DNA of 64,000 nucleotides from Verticillium longisporum (Eukaryota > Ascomycota > Sordariomycetes > Glomerellales > Plectosphaerellaceae): NCBI GenBank assembly GCA_019188255.1, contig JAETXT010000006.1, forward strand, positions 3,968,001 to 4,032,000, written 5' to 3'. A program made the position numbers and the translations under genes. The notes below the pieces were generated by a model, which ran no database searches, was not told the origin of the DNA, and was given only the letters and a program-made list of their open reading frames with translations. The first letter of the stretch is position 1. Every line of letters begins with the position of its first letter. Of this stretch, positions 38,262-53,140 are shown in pieces.

Positions 38262-40561
38262 TTACCTCCCCTCCTAGAGGTCTAGTCCCTAGAACTCGTA
38301 ATACCTTCGCTAATACGTCTTAATGCCCTAATCTTAGGCCTTATTCCCTAGCGTAACTATAATATAGAGCTAAGTTAGATATATTACGGAAATTATAATA
38401 ATAGTAATACTAATAATAGCCTAGAAATAGGTAGTAATATAGAATAATCCCTATCGCCGATTTATAAATAATAGTTTATTATATTTATTTTATAAAGTTC
38501 TCTCTATTATACCTATAACTCTCCTAGATCTCGCTATCCTTAGCTTCTTTTTAATAATCGATATTACTATAATTTATCGTATTCCCGTTTTATCTATTTA
38601 ATCTTATACTTATCTATAATTACTTCGGTCCTTTTATTTAATCGCTATTATATTAGATATTACCCTCGACTTCGATAAAGTATATTTATATAATCCTTAA
38701 CTAGCCTAGGCTTACGATCGCTAACTTCTTAATACTAAGGCTAGGAACCGTTTATATAAATACTATTTTAATAAATTTACTTCTTAGCTAGATATTAAAT
38801 ATATAATTAGATATTCTAATATTAAATATATTATTTATAAATTTAATAAAAGCGTTTATCTTATTATAAGTTTATTAAATCTTTTAACTATATTAATTAA
38901 TAATTATAGATCCTTAAGCCCCTTTATAAAATTATTTAATTTATTTAATAAGAGGTTTATAATTAAATATATATTATTAAAAATATAACTTTATATAATT
39001 ATTTATTAAAATAATATATTTATTATTTCTCTTATTTTATTAAAATAATTAAATATTTTAAGAAAATATTAGAAATTATTATTAATTTAGCTAAGAATAG
39101 CTATTTTTATAATATTATAAATTATATTTAAATTTTTAAATTCTTTTTTATTAATTATATAATATCTACTCGCTAAGATATCCTCTATATATTCGCTATT
39201 ATTTCTCTAGTTTCGCTAATCTATAAGTTTCCTAGCCCTTTATTTTATATCCCTTTATTAAGTAAGTCTTCTTTATTAAGTTTAGCTTCTAAGTTATAAA
39301 GCCCTCGAAGAAGCTATTACTATTTATTAACTTAAATATATTATTTATTATTAAGAAGCTAATATCCTTAAACTTATTTTCTTCTATTTATATATCGATT
39401 TATATAATTACCCCTTAGATAATAAGGATATAATTAAATTAATCTATAATTACTCTAAACTTCCTATTAACCCTAAGCTTATTAATCTATTAATAAATAC
39501 CCTTTAATAATAATAATCCTATCCGTTTATATCTTTAAAGCGCTTATTACCTAAACTATACCTTTATTAATTAATTATTATCTTATATCTTAAAGAATAT
39601 TAATATTATTATAGCTTTTATTATAAATAAGAAAGAGAATACTATTATTAAGAAAGAAGCTATAATTATAAAGAAGAAGGAGGTAGAGGAGTATAAAATA
39701 ATAGAGAAAGCTATTAAGCTTATTATTATTAAGGAAAAGAAAATAATTAATATTAAAGCTTATATCTATAAAGCTTAAAAGGAGCTCCGCTATATTATTA
39801 ATAATTTAGAGGCTCTTAAGGAAGTATTAATAGCTCGAACTCCTACCTCTAAGGGTATTATCGCTTTAAAGGGGTTAATTAAGCGCTCTACTCTAGCTCT
39901 AGCCCTTAGCTATTTAATAAAGAGAACTTAATCGATTCCTTAGAAGACTATATAGGTTATTAATAATAACGAAGAAAATAATAATAATAATAATAATAAA
40001 AGTATTAATAAATTAATTATTAAGGGTTTAAGCGAGATAGATACCCTAAAATAGTTTTTTCTTTATTTAAATAAAGATAAAAGGGAATTAATATCTTAAT
40101 AATAATAGCTATAAAGTATTATTATATTATTTAATTAATATATTAATAATATTATTAAAGCTTAATATTAGAATTCTATTTTTATTTTCTTATTTTCTTT
40201 ATATAATAATTTATTAATAATTAATTTAGGAATTTAATTATTTATTTTATTATTTATATTTATATTTTTAATACTTCTAATACCTTTTTAAGATTTATAT
40301 TATATTTTCGAGGTAGCTTTTAAATTCCTAGGTATTATATTCTATTAGCTATTTAGCTTATTTTATTAAAAAGAACCTTTACCCTTAATCCTCTTTATAG
40401 GATATAATATCTTCGATTTCCTATTTATCCTATTTATCCTCTAATATAAGGAGGTAGGCTAATTATTTAATATTAATTTCACGATTATATTATAATTCAA
40501 GGGAAGAGATAGGGAAGATATTATATATTTTAGAATAAATCTTAAAGAGTATTATATAGTA

Positions 40562-41278
40562 TTAGTTATATCGTAATCGATGTAGGAGGTATTAGGCAAT
40601 GACCGAGGGTATAGCTTAGTTATAGAATAAAGAGATAATAATAGATAAGAGGAAGGGAGAGATAAACGTAGCTATATCTCTGGAAGGAGACGTCGGGTTA
40701 AGAAATAGATCGGAGATTCTTATAGCCCTTAACGAGAGCTATAAAATAGTATATTTGTCGTTCGGATCGAAGGTAGGAAGGTAGAGGGGTAATTAAGAAG
40801 AAGGTTATAATTAATTAGGAGAAGTACTTAAATTAATCCTAATAGGAGTAAGGTATATCTTAGAAGGTATTTATTCTTAATAGTTAAGAACGTATAAATT
40901 AGATAGGAATTATTACGTAAAGGGGACTTATAAGTATAGTTAGAATTAGATAATTATTAAGATCTAAAAACCTAAAAAATAGGTCCGGGGGGTGCCCTTT
41001 ATATATAATAGACTGACCTTTAGTGGCTATGCGTGGATAAGGCGCTTAGACTACCTCTAGACCTGCGGGGGAAGTGGAGTCGGATTTTAAGCTTTAGCTA
41101 ATAGGGTATAAGAGAACTTAAACGTTTATTACTATAGAACGGCTCTATAGAATATTATAAAAATTATACCATTCTATAGCTATAATTTCCTCTATTTTAT
41201 AATATATATATCGTTATAGTTTAGCTTTTATCTAAGCTACTAGAGTAGTTATAAGACTCTAACCCTTATAATTCCTAA
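40562..41278. mobile_element. 717-bp insertion with 8-bp target duplication in A4
   Basis: The octamer ATATAGTA stands on both sides (40554-40561 and 41279-41286). Uninterrupted copies such as A3 (about 48560) have a single site of this kind. The insertion begins TTAG and ends CTAA, but longer terminal inverted repeats are poor. It is less AT-rich than its host, notably around 40970-41100. No transposase frame was found. An 8-bp duplication suggests a non-autonomous hAT-like element, though the termini do not prove it. Confidence 0.55.
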
Positions 41279-41820
41279 ATATAGTAAGCTTATTCGCTTA
41301 CCTATTCTATAATCTAGACCTAGATATACTATAATATTAGCTTCTAGTCTACTTTAAACTAGAAGTTCTTAATAGAGAGTCCTATAATATCTTCGATATT
41401 AAAGGTTTTTAATATATACCTCTTATTATAATAGAAGGCTTAAGTATATATTATACGCTATTAATTTTTATTAATTATTTAGCGAATAATCGTAATCTTC
41501 TTAATCCTTTCCCTTATACTTTAAACCTTTATATCCTATTTTAGGGCTATATAGTTAACTATTCTAAGGTAGTACTTATATAGGGCTTTAAATAGAGAGA
41601 CGCTAATAGTACTATATATATTATTATTATATAATAATTCTATTTCTTTTAAGTAATATAGCTACTCTTTTAGCGCTTAATCGTTAATATAGTGAAAGTA
41701 TTTTTCTAGTATTTAATAAATTCTCTCTATCTATTGATCTATCTAAGGATAATAAATAATAGAGAGGTAGCGCTAAATCGCTCTCTCTTAATAGAATTCT
41801 TCCTAGAATTTACTTATAAA

Positions 41821-41968
41821 TATTAGAGGTCTAAGGAGGAAAGGTATTATATTGGGAAGCTATTCTCTAGGGTAGGAGGGTGCCTAGAACTAAGCTATAG
41901 GAGGTACTAGGGCATAGGCTACCTAGCATTAGGTGATTACTAGAAGCCCTAGGCGAATACCACTAATA
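41821..41968 (-). repeat. Family B 3' LTR (B2)
   Basis: 148 bp, TATTAGAGG...CACTAATA, the RIPped form of TG...CA on the minus strand. It is less RIPped than its surroundings. A short G-run (CCCCC on the plus strand) lies on the inner side, at the polypurine-tract position. Confidence 0.82.
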
Positions 41969-42369
41969 CCCCCTTATAGGCACTATCTAAGGCATATTAG
42001 CTATTAAGTCTATAAGACTCCCCGTAGGTACCTCGTAATAGGCCTCTTTCCTAATCCTAGTACTCTAAAAATATAATCTCCTAGCTAATTAGAAGCCTAG
42101 GATTAATATAATAATAATAGCTAACTTAGTTTATATTAATAAAGTATAATTAATAAATAAATTCTATATATTTCTTAAGGCTAAGGCTATTTATAAATCT
42201 ATTAATAAGTATTTTAGCGGAAAGTATATAGCGAAGCTTAAAGTCGTTTATAATAATATATTCTTAAACCTATTTATATTAAATATTAACATAGCGAATA
42301 TATATAACGTTAAGAGGGTTAAGGGTAATTATTAGACTATTCTAGCTATTTATTAATAAGATGAGAGGC

Positions 42370-45250
42370 CTCGGAATCTATACTTTAAAGGTCGCTATAG
42401 TATCCTTAATCTAATTTAGAATAATATTTATAAGAGTAAGATTAATAAATTTAGCTTCTAAGGTATTAAGAGTAATAAATTATTATTTATATGATTTCTA
42501 GGCTATAGGGTTATTAATAAAGAAGATTATATATCCTCCTATAAAAGTACGATTATAATAATCGCTATATAAAGTATCGCTTATAATAAAGAGCTTAATA
42601 TTAACGTATTTATAATATTTAATTCTAAGCGAGAGGGTACTTTTAAGGTAGCGAAATATACGCTTAATAGCTATAAAATACTTATTAATTAGTCCGCTAT
42701 TCCCTTTATAGAGCTTTAAGATATTAAAGCTAATATTAAGGCGGGTATTATAGCTAAGGTAATTAAAAATATCTATTATCTCTTAATATTTCTTTAATAT
42801 TTAAGGGTTATATAAAGTAATATCTAGACGAGGAAGTAAAGAGCTTAAGGCCTAAGGGCTCTTAATTAGATTAGCTTTATTAAAGCTAAAGTATTATAGT
42901 ATCTTTTAAGTATATTCGCGTTAATATAGTAAAGTAAAGCCCTTCTTAGTATTATAGGTAATATATATATTAATAAATTTATTAATAATTAATATTTCTT
43001 TAAGGTCGTAGATTAATTTTAATATTTAGATAGCTCTTTTAATAGCTTTAGTAGAAGGCTTAGCGATAATAATATTATTAATATATATTAATAAGATAAC
43101 TCTAATATACTTATTATATAGGAGATATAGGTTCCTTATAATATAAATATAGCTTAGTTTATTTAGCTTTTTAAATAGGAATTAAAACTATTAAAAGGGA
43201 GCTTCGCGAAGCCTATAAAGGGCGTTATTAAGGCGATAAACCTTATTAATACTATCCTTATATCTATAAAGCTCTTAGATAAATATATAAGTACTAATAG
43301 GAATAGGGGCTATAAGAAATACGCTATTAAAGTCGATAATAGTAAATTAAAGGTCTAAATAAGTAATAAGGGCGAAGAATAAATAGATTAAAACTAAGTA
43401 AATAATTACGATATAGAGGTCCTATATAGCCTACTAGCTTAATTAACGATTATTATAAACTACTTACTTAGTACGAAATCGTTAAGGGGAAGTCTTTATA
43501 TTAAGAACCTATATTCCTAGGAGGACCTTAGTATTAATAAGGGGGTCTATTAAGGTCTAGGTCTTACGCTTAAATAAGTTAATAATTTACTTATTAAAAG
43601 CTAGTTTCTAGAGATATTAATTAGGATTTTTCTTTATAATATTAATAGTCTTTAGAATATCGATATTTAATATTATAGAGTAACCTTAAGCTATAGAATA
43701 GGCTAGGAGAAGCTTAGTCGGAGTATTAAGAATATTAATATCTATATAAATAGCTTACTCTATAAGGAGTAGAGTCCTAATACTTAGGGATAAATCGTTA
43801 ATATAGGTTTTAATATATTAACTTATAATATAAGGAGTATTATATATAGATCTATAGGGAGGTAGAGGCGCTATAATATAAGGAGGCGATAATACGTATT
43901 CCGCTAGAGGGTCTAGAGACTCCCCGTATAATAAGGCTACCTCTATAGGAAGTATTTCGTTAGCTTTAATAGAGTTAATAGAAGAGGAGCTCGTCTCTAA
44001 GTTAATAATAGAATTATAAATCTAAGTCTTTAAAAGATAAAGCTAAATCTAAATCTTTAAGGGATAAAGCTAAATCGATAGAGGGACTAATTTATAATTA
44101 GGAGGAGGAATAAATTCCTATTAAATATATAATTTAGGAAGCTCTAAGTTAATAGTTTCCTTAGCCTTAAAGTACTTAAAAATAAGTTATTTAATAGCTT
44201 TATAAAAGGGGATATTAATAAATTTAGAAATATTATAATCTTTAAAGATAATATTATATTTATATCTATTAATATTCTTAAGGAGATTAAGGGTAGCTTT
44301 ATATTAGCCCTCGAATAAATATATATCTTAATAATAGATAATATTATTATATTTAAGAATATAGATATTAAAGATATAATTATAAGGATTATCGAATCCT
44401 ATAAGGAAGCCCTTTTAAGCTTATATTTCTATCTTATTAATATATAAGGGGTAGAGAATGCCTTTCTTATATATATAAGTAATATAATTATATATATATA
44501 AATATTAAATAAAAGGTATCTATTATTCCTTAAGAAGGCTAAAGAAGCTAGTAAGATATTCTTAAGGAGCTTTATTATAAGGATTCGATAATATAAATAA
44601 TAGGTTAATAATTTCTATTATAGTCTCAATAGTATAGGGCTATAGATTAGCGAATAGTTTTACTATAATAATAATAATATAAATAGCTTCTAAAATACTA
44701 TAATTAATATATTCTATAAAGCTATTCTAAGCTAAAGTATTAAGTATAGATAAATAGAATAAAGCGCCCTCCTTAACTAGTATTATTTTAATATTAAGGT
44801 TATTGAATTCGCTACTTCTATTATAAGTAATAGAGATAATAAATAAGCTAATAGAGGCTTTAAAATAATAAATAAACCTTTTAATATAGAAATAAATCTC
44901 TTATTTAATTTTAATCTTTATAAAATAGATCTAATAGAAGCTATTATAGCGATTAATAATATAAAAAGTATAATAAAAGCTATCCTTAAGATTCGAGGGC
45001 TTATAATTAATAAGATCTATAAAGACCTCGTAGCTAAGGGCTAAGGATAGATAAATAATAAAGCGATTTACGATTTTAGTATTCTTAGCTAAGCGATAGG
45101 CCTTATAGTTAAAGTTATATACTTCTTAATAATCGAAGAGGATATTAACTTTTATATAAATATCGATAATACGCTATTTTCTAGTATAAAGAAGGTATTT
45201 ATATATAATATAGAAAGGAATTACTTTCTTAGACTTTATTATAATAATAG
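42370..45250 (-). pseudogene. Family B pol relic: integrase, RT, RNase H
   Basis: On the minus strand RNase H reads AIKRIFRYLKS, SDTLYSDY and TFIGGYIIF, from KRVLRYLKGT, SDADYAG and RRSTSGYVF-type motifs. The reverse transcriptase box at 43074-43085 reads YINN with IIIA following, from YVDD-IIIA. Integrase lies to the right, clearer in B3. The order integrase, reverse transcriptase, RNase H is Copia. The His, Asp and Gln losses are all RIP-type changes. Confidence 0.8.
44020..44090 (-). repeat. Short tandem repeat (about 27 bp, two units) in family B linker
   Basis: Two neighbouring units containing AATCT, TTTAA and GATAAAGCT. B3 shows the same pair at about 55015-55075. The period is near a multiple of three, consistent with a coding repeat between integrase and reverse transcriptase. 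Confidence 0.5.
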
Positions 45251-46066
45251 CTATATTATAAATAGTCCTAATAGGAAGGTTAATAAAAGTAAGAATTAAT
45301 GTTATTATAATATTCTATTCTTAAATAGTTCTTATTAATTAAGTAGCGTTAATAGTATATATTATAGACTTAGTATAGAAATCGTATTTAATCCTTAAAT
45401 AATTAAGAAGGCTTAGCGATAGTAAGTTTATAGGGCTTCTAGGGAGATATTTAATATTATAAATAATCTAATTAATAGCCTTAATAGGATCTATAGGGTC
45501 CTAGACTTAGAAGAATATATTCCTAATATTAAGGGGCTTAATAGCTTAACTATTAATTATATTAATCTTAGGAAGTAAAGTATTCTTAATATATATTAAG
45601 AATTAAACGAAATTATTAAATATATTAATATTATTACCTAAATCGAGGATAATTACGTCTTAGCTATAAATCTTAGCTATTAAAGAAATATAATAAGATA
45701 TTACTAAATAGGTAATAGAGTCTTAGCGAGTAACGTTAGAGGAGGTAACGATAACTTACTTATTAATATTATTAGAAGAGCCTCGATAAGAGGTATCGTA
45801 ATAATAAGCCTTAGCGGCCTTAATAGCCTTATCTCGGAACTCGCTAGATTACTTCGATAATATATTCTTCTTAAGAAGGAAGTAAATAGAGGGGATATAA
45901 TTAAATAGTTCTTTATTTTCTTTAAAATAGTAAAAGTAAATAGGATATTTCTTATTAATAATAGAAGTAATAATAAGTATAGAATTACCCTTTTTCTAGC
46001 TTCGATTATTAATACTCTATATAATAATTATAGAGTTAAGGGTAGATTCTTAATTATTAGCTTTAT

Positions 46067-46263
46067 TATAAAGGTATAGGGCTAAGGGCCTGAATTAGGG
46101 AAAGTAATTAGATTAGCGAATAATCGGTAAGCTATTATATTAACTTTAACTTATCGAGGCTATTATGTATAGCCTCGACTTCTCCTTTTAAATTAAGGCT
46201 TATCGCTAAAGTATCTACGATAATATAAATAAGGGTTAGGTTCCTAACGTCTAACTCCTTATA
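46067..46263 (-). repeat. Family A LTR (3' LTR of A3)
   Basis: 197 bp with the polypurine tract on the inner side. Differs from the 5' partner mainly by transitions. Confidence 0.88.
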
Positions 46264-48249
46264 TTACCTCCCCTCCTAGAGGTCTAGTCCCTAGAACTCG
46301 TAATACGTTCGCTAATATATCTTAATACCTTAATATATTATTTCTTAAGCCTTATTCCCTAATATAGCTATAATATAGAGCTAGGTTAGACGTATTACGA
46401 AAATTATAATAATAATAATATTAATAATAGCCTAGAAGTAGGTAATAATATAGAATAATCCTTATTACTAACTTATAAGTAATAGTTTATCGTATTTATC
46501 TTATAAAGTTCTTTTTATTATATTTATAATTCTCCTAGATCTTATTATCCTTAGCTTCTTTTAATAATCGATATTCCTATAATTTATTATATTCCTATCT
46601 TATTTACTTAATCCTATATTTATTTTTAGATATCTTAATTATTCCGTTTAATCGTTATAATATTAGATATTACTTTACTTTTTATTTTAATAAAATATAC
46701 CCCTATAATCCTTAATTAGCCTAGGCCTATAATTACTAGCTTCCTAATATTAAGGCTAGGAACCCCTTATATAAATACTATTTTAGTAAACTCGCCTCAT
46801 AGCTAGATATCGAATATATAGCTAGATATTCTAATATTAAATATATTATTTACGAGTTTAATAAAAGTATTTATTTTATTATAAATTCGCTAAATCTTTT
46901 AATTATATTAGCTAATAATTATAGATCTTTAAGCCTTTTTATAAAATTATTTAATTTATTTAATAAAAGGTCTATAATTAAATATATATTAATAAAAATA
47001 TAATTTTATATAATTATTTATTAAAATAATACGTTTATTATTTCTCCTATTTTATTAAAGTAATTAAATATTTTAAGAAAATATTAGAAATCGTTATTAA
47101 TTTAGCTAATAATAGCTATTTCTATAATATTATAAATTATATTTAAACTTTTAAATCCCTTTAATTAATTATATAATATCTATTCGCTAATATATCCTTA
47201 ATATATTTATTATTATCTCTTTAATTTCGTTAATCTATAAATTTCTTAGCTTTTTATTTTATATCCTTTTATTAATTAAGTCTTCTTTAATAAGTTTAGC
47301 CTCTAAGCTATAAAGCCCTCGAAGAAGTTATTATTATTTATTAACCTAAATATATTATTTATTATTAAGAGACCGATACCCTTAAGCTTACCCTTTTCTA
47401 TTTTTATATTAATTTATATAATTACTTTTTAAATAGTAAAGATATAATTAAGCTAATCTATAATTACTTTAAGCTTCCTATTAATCCTAAGCTTATCGAT
47501 CTATTAATAGATACCTTTAATAACGATAATCCTATTTATTTATATCTTTAAAACGCTTATTACCTAAGCTATACCTTTATTAGCTAATCGTCCTCTTATA
47601 TCTTAAAGAATATTAATATTATTATAGCCTTTATTATAAATAAGAAAGAGAATACTATTATTAAGAAAGAGGTAATAATTATAAAGAAGAAAGAGATAGA
47701 AGAATATAAAATAATAAAGAAGGCTATTAAGCTTATAACTATTAAGGAGAAGAAAGTAATTAATATTAAAGCTTATATCTATAAAGCTTAAAAGGAGCTC
47801 CGCTATATTATTAATAATTCTAAGGCCCTTAAGGAAATATTTATAGCTCGAACCCCTATTTCTAAGGCTATTATTACCCTAAAGGGCTTAGCTAAGTACT
47901 CCACTTTAGCTCTAGCCCTTAGCTATTTAGCGAAGAGAACTTAATCGATGCCTCGGAAAGCTATATAGGTTATTAATAATAATAAAGAAAGTAATAATAA
48001 TAATAATAATAAGAGTATTAATAAGCTAATTATTAAAGGTTTAATTAAAATAAATAATTTAGAATAATATTTCCTTTATTTTAAATAAAGATAAAAAGAA
48101 TTAATATCCTAATAATAATAATTATAAAATACTATTATATTATCTAATTAATATATTAATAATATTATTAAAGCTTAATATTAGAGTTCTATTTTTACTT
48201 CCTTATTTTCTTTATATAATAATTTATTAATAATTAATTTAGGAATTTA

Positions 48250-51200
48250 GTTATTTATTTTATTATTTATATTTATATTTTTAATACTTTTAATACCTTT
48301 TTAAGGTTTATATTATATTTTTAAAATAACTTTTAGGTTCCTAGGTATTATATTCTATTAATTACTTAGCCTATTTTACTAAATAGAACCTTTACCCTTA
48401 ATCCTCCTTATAAGATACGATATCTTCGATTTCCTATTTATCCTATTTATCCTCTAATATAAGGAAGTAAGCTAATTATTTAATATCGATTTAGCGATTA
48501 TATTATAGCTTTAAGGAAGAGATAGGGAAGATATTATATATTCTAGAATAAATCTTAAAGAGTATTATATAATAGGCTTATTCGTTTACTTATTTTACAA
48601 TCTAGATCTAAATATATTATAATATTAGCTTCTAGTCCGCTTTAAATTAGATATTCTTAATAGAGAGTCCTATAATATCCCTAATATTAAAGGTTTTTAA
48701 TATATACCTCTTATTATAATAGAAAGCTTAAATATATACTATATATTATTAGTTTTCGTTAACTATTTAGCGAATAATTATAATCTTCTTAATCCTTTCC
48801 TTTATACCCTAGACCTTTATATCCTATCTTAGGGCTATATAATTAACTATTCTAGAATAATATTTATAGAGGGCTTTAAATAATAAGATATTAATAGTAC
48901 TATATATACTATTATTATATAAGAACTCTATTTCTTATAAATAATATAATTACTCTTTTAATATTTAATTATTAATATAATAAAGGTATTTTTCTAGTAT
49001 TTAGTAGATTTTCTTAATCTATATATCTATTTAAAAGTAATAAATAATAGAGAGGTAGCGCTAAATCGCTCTCTCTTAATAGAATTCCTCCTAGAACTTA
49101 CTTATAAAGAGTTTATCTCTATCGCTTATTATATTCTCTAAGCTCCTAAACCTATATTCTATTTCCTTATAGAGGATCGTATTTAAGCTAATAGCTATTA
49201 ATATCTTATATATAGCTAAGAACTAAATAGCTTTCGTAAATCGGTCTATAATTATAAAGATAGAGTTATACTCTAGGCTATTATCCTTTAATATAGAGCT
49301 TAAGCTTATAATAAAGTCTAAAGATATTTCTTAGAAAGGATAGGATAGAAATAATAACGATTATAGCTTCTTATATAGTTTATATTAAGGTATTTAAGTC
49401 CTTTAATATATTAGGTATTTAGTAATATAATAGTAAACGTTAATAGATATATTTTCTTAATAGAATTTCCTCGTTAATAGTTTAAAGGTCTTATTTACTT
49501 TTATATATCCTGCTTAAGGGTTATTATAGTATTATTTAAATAGCTCTTTATAGAATATTCTTTATATAAGGATAATTAATCGTCCCTTAAAGAGGAGGGT
49601 ACTTTAATTATCTATAATATAACCTTCCTTTCTTCTAGTTTATTAGTTTATATTCTCTTTTTAAAAAAAGTATCTTAGGTTAATAGCTTATAATCCTCTA
49701 ATTAAGTCCTTAAATTCTAGGATAAAGGTAAGCCTTAATATTATTTCGTTCTTTATAAGCTCTTTTATAATAGAATATAGAATATATTAATCTAGAATAA
49801 TAATCCTAAACTCTATCGATTCCTTAGACCTTTTTACGGTCCTTTAACGAATCGCTATTAACTTTCTAGCTTTAGCTTCTTACCTTTAAAGTTAAGAAGA
49901 AGCTTTTTTCTTTACTTTATTTATTATAATAATATAAATATATATTACCCTTTACTTAAAAAGTAAAAGCCCCTTTTCCCTAGAGCTATAATATCTTCTT
50001 AATATAAAGATAGGCTTCTATCCTTATAATATTACCTAAATAGCTTAAATATAAGCTCTATTTATAATATCCTTTAGCTTTATCTTTATAATAATTCGCT
50101 TAATATCTATAGCTAGGTCTTCTATTAATTATAGCTTTTTAAATAATATAAAGAATATATCGCTTATTAATATTTATTCTCCTATATAATCTAATTATCT
50201 TAAGAGATTATTAGCTAGGTTTATAATCCTAAGTCGATATTAAATTTTAAAGTTAAAACACGATAATTAATATATTTATTATATAAGCTTTCCCTAAAGG
50301 TCTCTAGCTAAGGCTTATATAATATCCTTAAAGGCTTAATAATCGGTTAATATTATAAAGACTTAATTTATATTTTTAAAGTAATAGTATTAATATTCTA
50401 GGCTTTCTATTATTATAAGTAGTTCTTATTACTTAATCCTTTATTATTATTCCGTTAGCGAAAGCTTTCGCGAGTAATAAGCGATAAGTCTCTAGCTATT
50501 CTTATATTTTTAGCTAAGGATCCCTAAAATAGTATTATTTAATATATTAATCTTAACCCGATCTTTAAATATATAATCCTAATATTATAAGATCGTAATA
50601 ATAATAAAAATAAGCTTTAATATTTTAAATACTTTCTATATTTCTAATAGCTATTTAAATAATCCCTTCTTAACCTTTATAATATTTCCTTTTAATAATA
50701 TTAATAAAAGTATTATTATTTTAGAATATTTTTCGATAAATTATTAATAGAAGTTAGTAAATCTTAGGAATATTTATATATCTTTAAAGGATTTAGGGGG
50801 TTATTAATTAACGATTATTTAGATATAGTTTAAGTTTATAGCTATATTTTCCTTAAAGATAATAAACTTAAGGAATTCTATTTTATTTTAATAGAATAAG
50901 TATTTTAATTATTTTATAAAGAGCTTAAAATCTTAAAGTCTTTTAAGGATTTATTAGAAATAGGCTATATATTCTTCCTTTATTCTTAAATAAATTAAAA
51001 CATTATCTAAATAAATAATATAGAAATCGTCTAATTATCTAATAAATATTTAATAAATATATACTTAGAATATAATAAAAGTATTTATAAGCCCGAATAA
51101 TATTATAATATATTTATAATATTTATATTAAATTTAGAATATAGTTTTCTATTAATTATTCTCTTTAATATAAATTTAATAATAAATATCTTAAATATTT

Positions 51201-52000
51201 ATTTTAGAGAAATACTTTATTTTAATTAAATAATCTAAAAGTTCCCTTATTAAAGGGAGAGGGTATTAATTCTTTATAATAATTATATTTAAACCCCGAT
51301 AATTAACGTATAAATATAAACTCTCGTCCTTCTTTAATACGAATAATACTAGAGCTTTTATAAAGCTAATAAATTTCTTAATTCTCTTTATAGCCTCCCC
51401 TTCTACTATATAGCGACGGAGCTCTTCTAGCTATTTCTAGGATAATAAATAGATTAGCTTATAAAGAGGTTTAGCCCTTTCTTTTAAGTCTATTAAGTAC
51501 TCTATATCTTTTAATATTAATAGTTCTTTTATTAAGTCTTTAGAGAATATATCTTTAAATTCTATGAATCCTAAAAGGAGCGCCTTAATTTATTTATTAT
51601 TAAGAGAGAGCTTATCGATAATAGGAATTATTATGTCTTATATTATAATTATTATTTAAATAATATAAATAATATAGGCCTTAGCTTTATCTTTAATTAT
51701 TATCCTTATAAACTCCTTAGAATCTATATTAAATATATAGCTTTAATTAAAGGATTAAATAATAATATTTATTTAAATACCTTCCTTATTTATATTATTA
51801 TTAAAAAGAAGGATATACTTTAACCCTTTAGATCGTTCTATATATATAAATAATTAATATAATAATTAAGGTCGATTCTATATATCTAGTAAATAGAATA
51901 AGAAAGCGAATAATCTATAGCTATTCGCTATCTATTTATTAAACGTTTATAGTTTAAGAGCTTCTATACTTTCTATTTCTTATAACTTTAATAACTAAAC
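48250..52000 (-). pseudogene. Family A pol relic (A3)
   Basis: Same layout as in A2. The chromodomain-side sequence lies at about 48290-48420, integrase is to its right, and the reverse transcriptase box at 51002-51013 reads YLDN. Broken by many TAA and TAG codons. Confidence 0.72.
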
Positions 52001-53140
52001 GAAGGTAAGATTAATAATATCTATAATAATATTAATATCTAAGTTAATAGAGAATTTAATTTCCTTACTTTATTAAATAATAATTATTAACGTTTTTATA
52101 ATTTTCTTAATATTTATTTTTAATATAGTATTCTTTAGATTAGAATTTATATTAAATCGTTTTCTAAGAATTCTATTATCTAAATACCTTTAAATTTAAA
52201 TAATTAGATATTGATAATTATAGCTTTTAGCTTTTATAGCTTAAGCTAAATATAATTCTATATTTAATACTTTAGCTTATTATAATAGAAATATATATTA
52301 AATAGTATTATAAAGGTAGTATTTTAACTATCTAATAATATTCTTATAGAATAGGGGTTTAAGTTTCTCGCTTATTTTAATATAGTACCTCTATTATAAT
52401 TAAAGGAACGACTTTACTTTATTAGCGATTAATTCTATAAAGCTTCTCTCTTTAAGGCTTTATAGCTAAGGGTAATATTATAGGGTTCGCCCTAAGCTAA
52501 TTAAGAATAAGTTTATTTCTTACTTTTCTATTATTTATTCTATAATTTATTAATATCCTATACTTATTAGGCCTTATATATAATTACTTTAATATCTTTA
52601 ATAAGAATATAGTATTCTATTAACTTATCCCTTATAAAGTAAAGGAATTATTAGAAATACTTTAAAATATATTCTTTACTATAATTTACGCTTTCGCTAA
52701 AAAATTAATAAATATTCTCTTAACGATTAAAGAAAATAAGAAAAGAGATATCCTTATTTCCTTAGAAGTAGAGCGAATATAATTACTCTTAATAAATTAA
52801 ATTTCATAAATCCTTTAATAAATACTCTTATTTTATAAAGCTTTAGAAATCTTCTTAATAAATATTTATATTATCTTTATTAAGGTCCTCTTTATAAATT
52901 ACTCTAAGGTTCTAGGTATACTTTCGCTATATTATCTATAAAATATATATAAATTTTATTATTAATTATTCTATAATTTAAGCTATATTTATATTAAATT
53001 AGAAAGTATTTCTAGCCTTGATTATAATAAATTAATCGTCGATTTAAGTAATAATAATATCCTTTTTAAATATTTTATAATTATAAATAAATAGTTTATT
53101 ATAGTTCTTTATAATAAAAGTATATTTAATAAAGCATTAA

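Larger units (their letters stand above)
38065..41820 (-). mobile_element. Family A fragment A4 (3' LTR, tail, chromodomain, part of integrase)
   Basis: Minus-strand copy with LTR 38065-38261, polypurine tract at 38262-38275, tail with the antisense frame (about 39604-39778), then chromodomain and integrase-side sequence. It carries the 717-bp insertion at 40562-41278 and ends at 41820, at the point equivalent to 7030 of A2, where the family B LTR begins. Confidence 0.82.
41821..46066 (-). mobile_element. Family B Copia element B2, 5' end missing
   Basis: Minus-strand copy inserted in A4 at 41820/41821. Its 3' LTR is 41821-41968. Leftward-reading domains, from the LTR inward, are RNase H (about 42370-42800), reverse transcriptase (about 42850-43900), a repetitive linker (about 44000-44090), integrase (about 44100-45250) and protease/gag side. 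It stops at 46066, where A3 begins, so the 5' LTR is not present here. Confidence 0.8.

Noticed and set aside
40562..41278. 717-bp insertion as an LTR or Fot1-type element
   Set aside because: It has no TA dinucleotide duplication with matching inverted repeats, no LTR-like ends, and an 8-bp duplication that fits neither class.
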